Source of the DNA: a bacterium | Lineage (GTDB): Bacteria > Patescibacteriota > Minisyncoccia > UBA6257 > JAGGUH01 | Assembly: GCA_021158645.1 (NCBI GenBank) | Contig: JAGGUH010000090.1 | Location: forward strand, 1 to 6,445 | Length of the DNA: 6,445 bases | Reading direction: 5' to 3' | In this document: piece by piece, positions 6,035 through 6,445 of the stretch | Layout: each line of letters opens with the position of its first letter | Position numbering within the stretch: position 1 is the first letter of the stretch | Program-made: the position numbers and the translations under genes | Notes under the pieces: generated by a model | Databases searched by the model: none | The model's input: the letters and a program-made list of their open reading frames with translations, nothing else | Told to the model about the DNA's origin: nothing

Positions 6035-6157
6035 ATGAAGCAAAAACTGGAAAGTAGATTTTTTGCAATTCCATTTAGCGCGGCAATTGAAGAAGAGGAG
6101 TTATTATTCTTGTTTGTAGCAGATCACTGTACTATTCCAATTCCTGAATACTTTTAG
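6035..6157 (+). CDS. Possible small ORF, 40 residues, unrecognised
   Basis: An ATG at 6035 opens 40 codons ending in TAG: it begins MKQKLESRFF, has an acidic run AIEEEELLFLF in the middle and ends ADHCTIPIPEYF. The frame is open further upstream to 5954 without a standard start codon. GC content is like that of the real genes, and the residue mix is more varied than the Lys/Phe/Asn-rich translations of random AT-rich DNA. I do not recognise it. There is no ribosome site directly before the ATG, and the start lies in the loop of a predicted hairpin. It may be a genuine small protein, a fragment of a decayed gene, or chance. Confidence 0.2.
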   Translation: MKQKLESRFFAIPFSAAIEEEELLFLFVADHCTIPIPEYF

Positions 6158-6344
6158 AAAAGAAAAATACTTAAAAATTTCTGGAAGAACTACTATTTCT
6201 TTCTAAAACCAAAATTGAAAAAGAAAAAATTTTTTAAACTATTTATTTGATATTAATTTCTATTTCTAAAAACAACTTTTTAGCAATTGTCTTTTTTAAT
6301 TTTTCAAACTAAAAACTCAAAAAAGTAAAAGAAACCTACCAAAA
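6158..6344 (+). other. AT-rich spacer
   Basis: No gene is seen. The only structure noted is a weak 7-bp stem, CTAAAAA (6266-6272) with TTTTTAG (6277-6283), and a T-run at 6291-6296. A 28-codon open stretch from 6128 to 6211 in a different frame from the small ORF could be a frameshifted remnant, but it has no start. Confidence 0.4.
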
Positions 6345-6378
6345 AATATTCCAACATTCTTAAGAATGTTGGAATATT
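6341..6378 (-). terminator. Intrinsic terminator, 34-bp perfect palindrome, minus strand
   Basis: Two 17-nt arms (6345-6361 and 6362-6378) are exact reverse complements with no spacer, giving an RNA stem of about 15 bp closed by a TTAA tetraloop. Read on the minus strand, the stem runs straight into six T (complement of 6346-6341), the classical intrinsic terminator layout. On the + strand the nearest T-run (6388-6393) starts 10 nt after the stem, so termination in that direction would be weaker. This implies a minus-strand gene beyond the right edge whose transcript ends here. Confidence 0.7.
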
Positions 6379-6445
6379 AATAAGAGATTTTTTATGGTAA
6401 TTTTTTTCAGGAATTTTTGTTTTTCTAAAAAGTGTTATTATATTA

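Larger units (their letters stand above)
5826..6064 (+). ncRNA. Candidate structured non-coding RNA (unassigned)
   Basis: This segment lies between the candidate promoter and a T-run. It contains a 9-bp stem with AAAA loop (5844-5852/5857-5865), a perfect 13-bp stem with a 5-nt loop (5885-5897/5903-5915), a longer-range stem with one bulged A (5923-5931/5990-5999), and a 9-bp stem (6017-6025/6053-6061) running into six T (6059-6064). From about 5920 GC rises to around 32%, against 10-15% just upstream. TTGCTT (5928-5933) could instead pair with AAGCAA (5964-5969), so alternative folds exist. I do not recognise RNase P RNA, tmRNA, SRP RNA, 6S RNA or a known riboswitch. It could also be a decayed gene. 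Confidence 0.25.

Noticed and set aside
5831..6043. 70-codon open frame on the minus strand
   Set aside because: It runs through two perfect hairpins (5844-5865 and 5885-5915) and encodes a Ser/Phe-rich sequence with no family resemblance; structure explains the region better.
5826..6064. tRNA, tmRNA, RNase P RNA or SRP RNA
   Set aside because: No GTTCGA-type T-arm, no CCA end, no RNase P P4 core and no SRP tetraloop motif could be found by eye.
6304..6444. Minus-strand frame open from the right edge, as a possible C-terminal gene fragment
   Set aside because: It runs through the 34-bp palindrome, which looks like the terminator, so a gene end inside or beyond it is unlikely.
6394..6445. 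ATG-initiated + strand frame open to the window end
   Set aside because: Only 17 codons, Phe-rich, with no ribosome site, and it would oppose the inferred minus-strand gene; too little to call.
1..6445. UGA recoded as glycine, as in some CPR groups
   Set aside because: The six genes are full length under the standard code with no internal TGA. None ends in TGA, but TAA/TAG preference is expected at this GC.

Overview
The window is very AT-rich. Genes are roughly 28-33% GC by eye, and parts of the spacers are near 10%. It carries six recognisable protein genes, all on the + strand: tryptophanyl-tRNA synthetase (trpS), a small YvlD/phage-holin-4-like membrane protein, ribosomal protein uL15 (rplO), the translocase channel SecY, a radical SAM enzyme of the AmmeMemoRadiSam type (AmrS), and an FtsQ/DivIB-like division protein with a POTRA domain. 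The short L15 with its altered rRNA-binding segment, the compact genes, the lack of Shine-Dalgarno sequences at most starts and the low-complexity heptad repeats suggest a Candidate Phyla Radiation (Patescibacteria, Parcubacteria-like) bacterium. That placement is inferred from family recognition, not computed.

Layout. Bases 1-215 hold a G-rich hairpin followed by degenerate heptad repeats (TTTGAAT/TTTGACA/TTTGAGA) that run up to the trpS start. After trpS a good candidate promoter (about 1198-1225) precedes a tight operon, yvlD-like/rplO/secY, with gaps of 2 and 3 nt. A 399-nt AT-rich spacer with a perfect 22-bp palindrome follows. Then come amrS and, 61 nt on, the ftsQ-like gene.

The last 919 nt hold no confident protein gene. 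They are not uniform. A very AT-rich stretch (5527-5780) leads into a candidate promoter. Next comes an island of about 32% GC (roughly 5920-6150) with several perfect hairpins, a perfect but unused Shine-Dalgarno sequence and a 40-codon small ORF. After a second AT-rich stretch there is a 34-bp perfect palindrome that looks like an intrinsic terminator for minus-strand transcription entering from the right.

Functionally this is mostly housekeeping: tRNA charging, ribosome assembly, membrane insertion and division. rplO-secY is the remnant of the spc ribosomal operon, but here its upstream neighbour is a holin-like membrane gene rather than rpsE/rpmD, and its downstream neighbour is not adk/map. 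AmrS has no AMMECR1 or Memo partner in view. I see no defence or mobile system. The best candidate for something undescribed is the structured island at about 5786-6160, which may be a non-coding RNA or a decayed gene.
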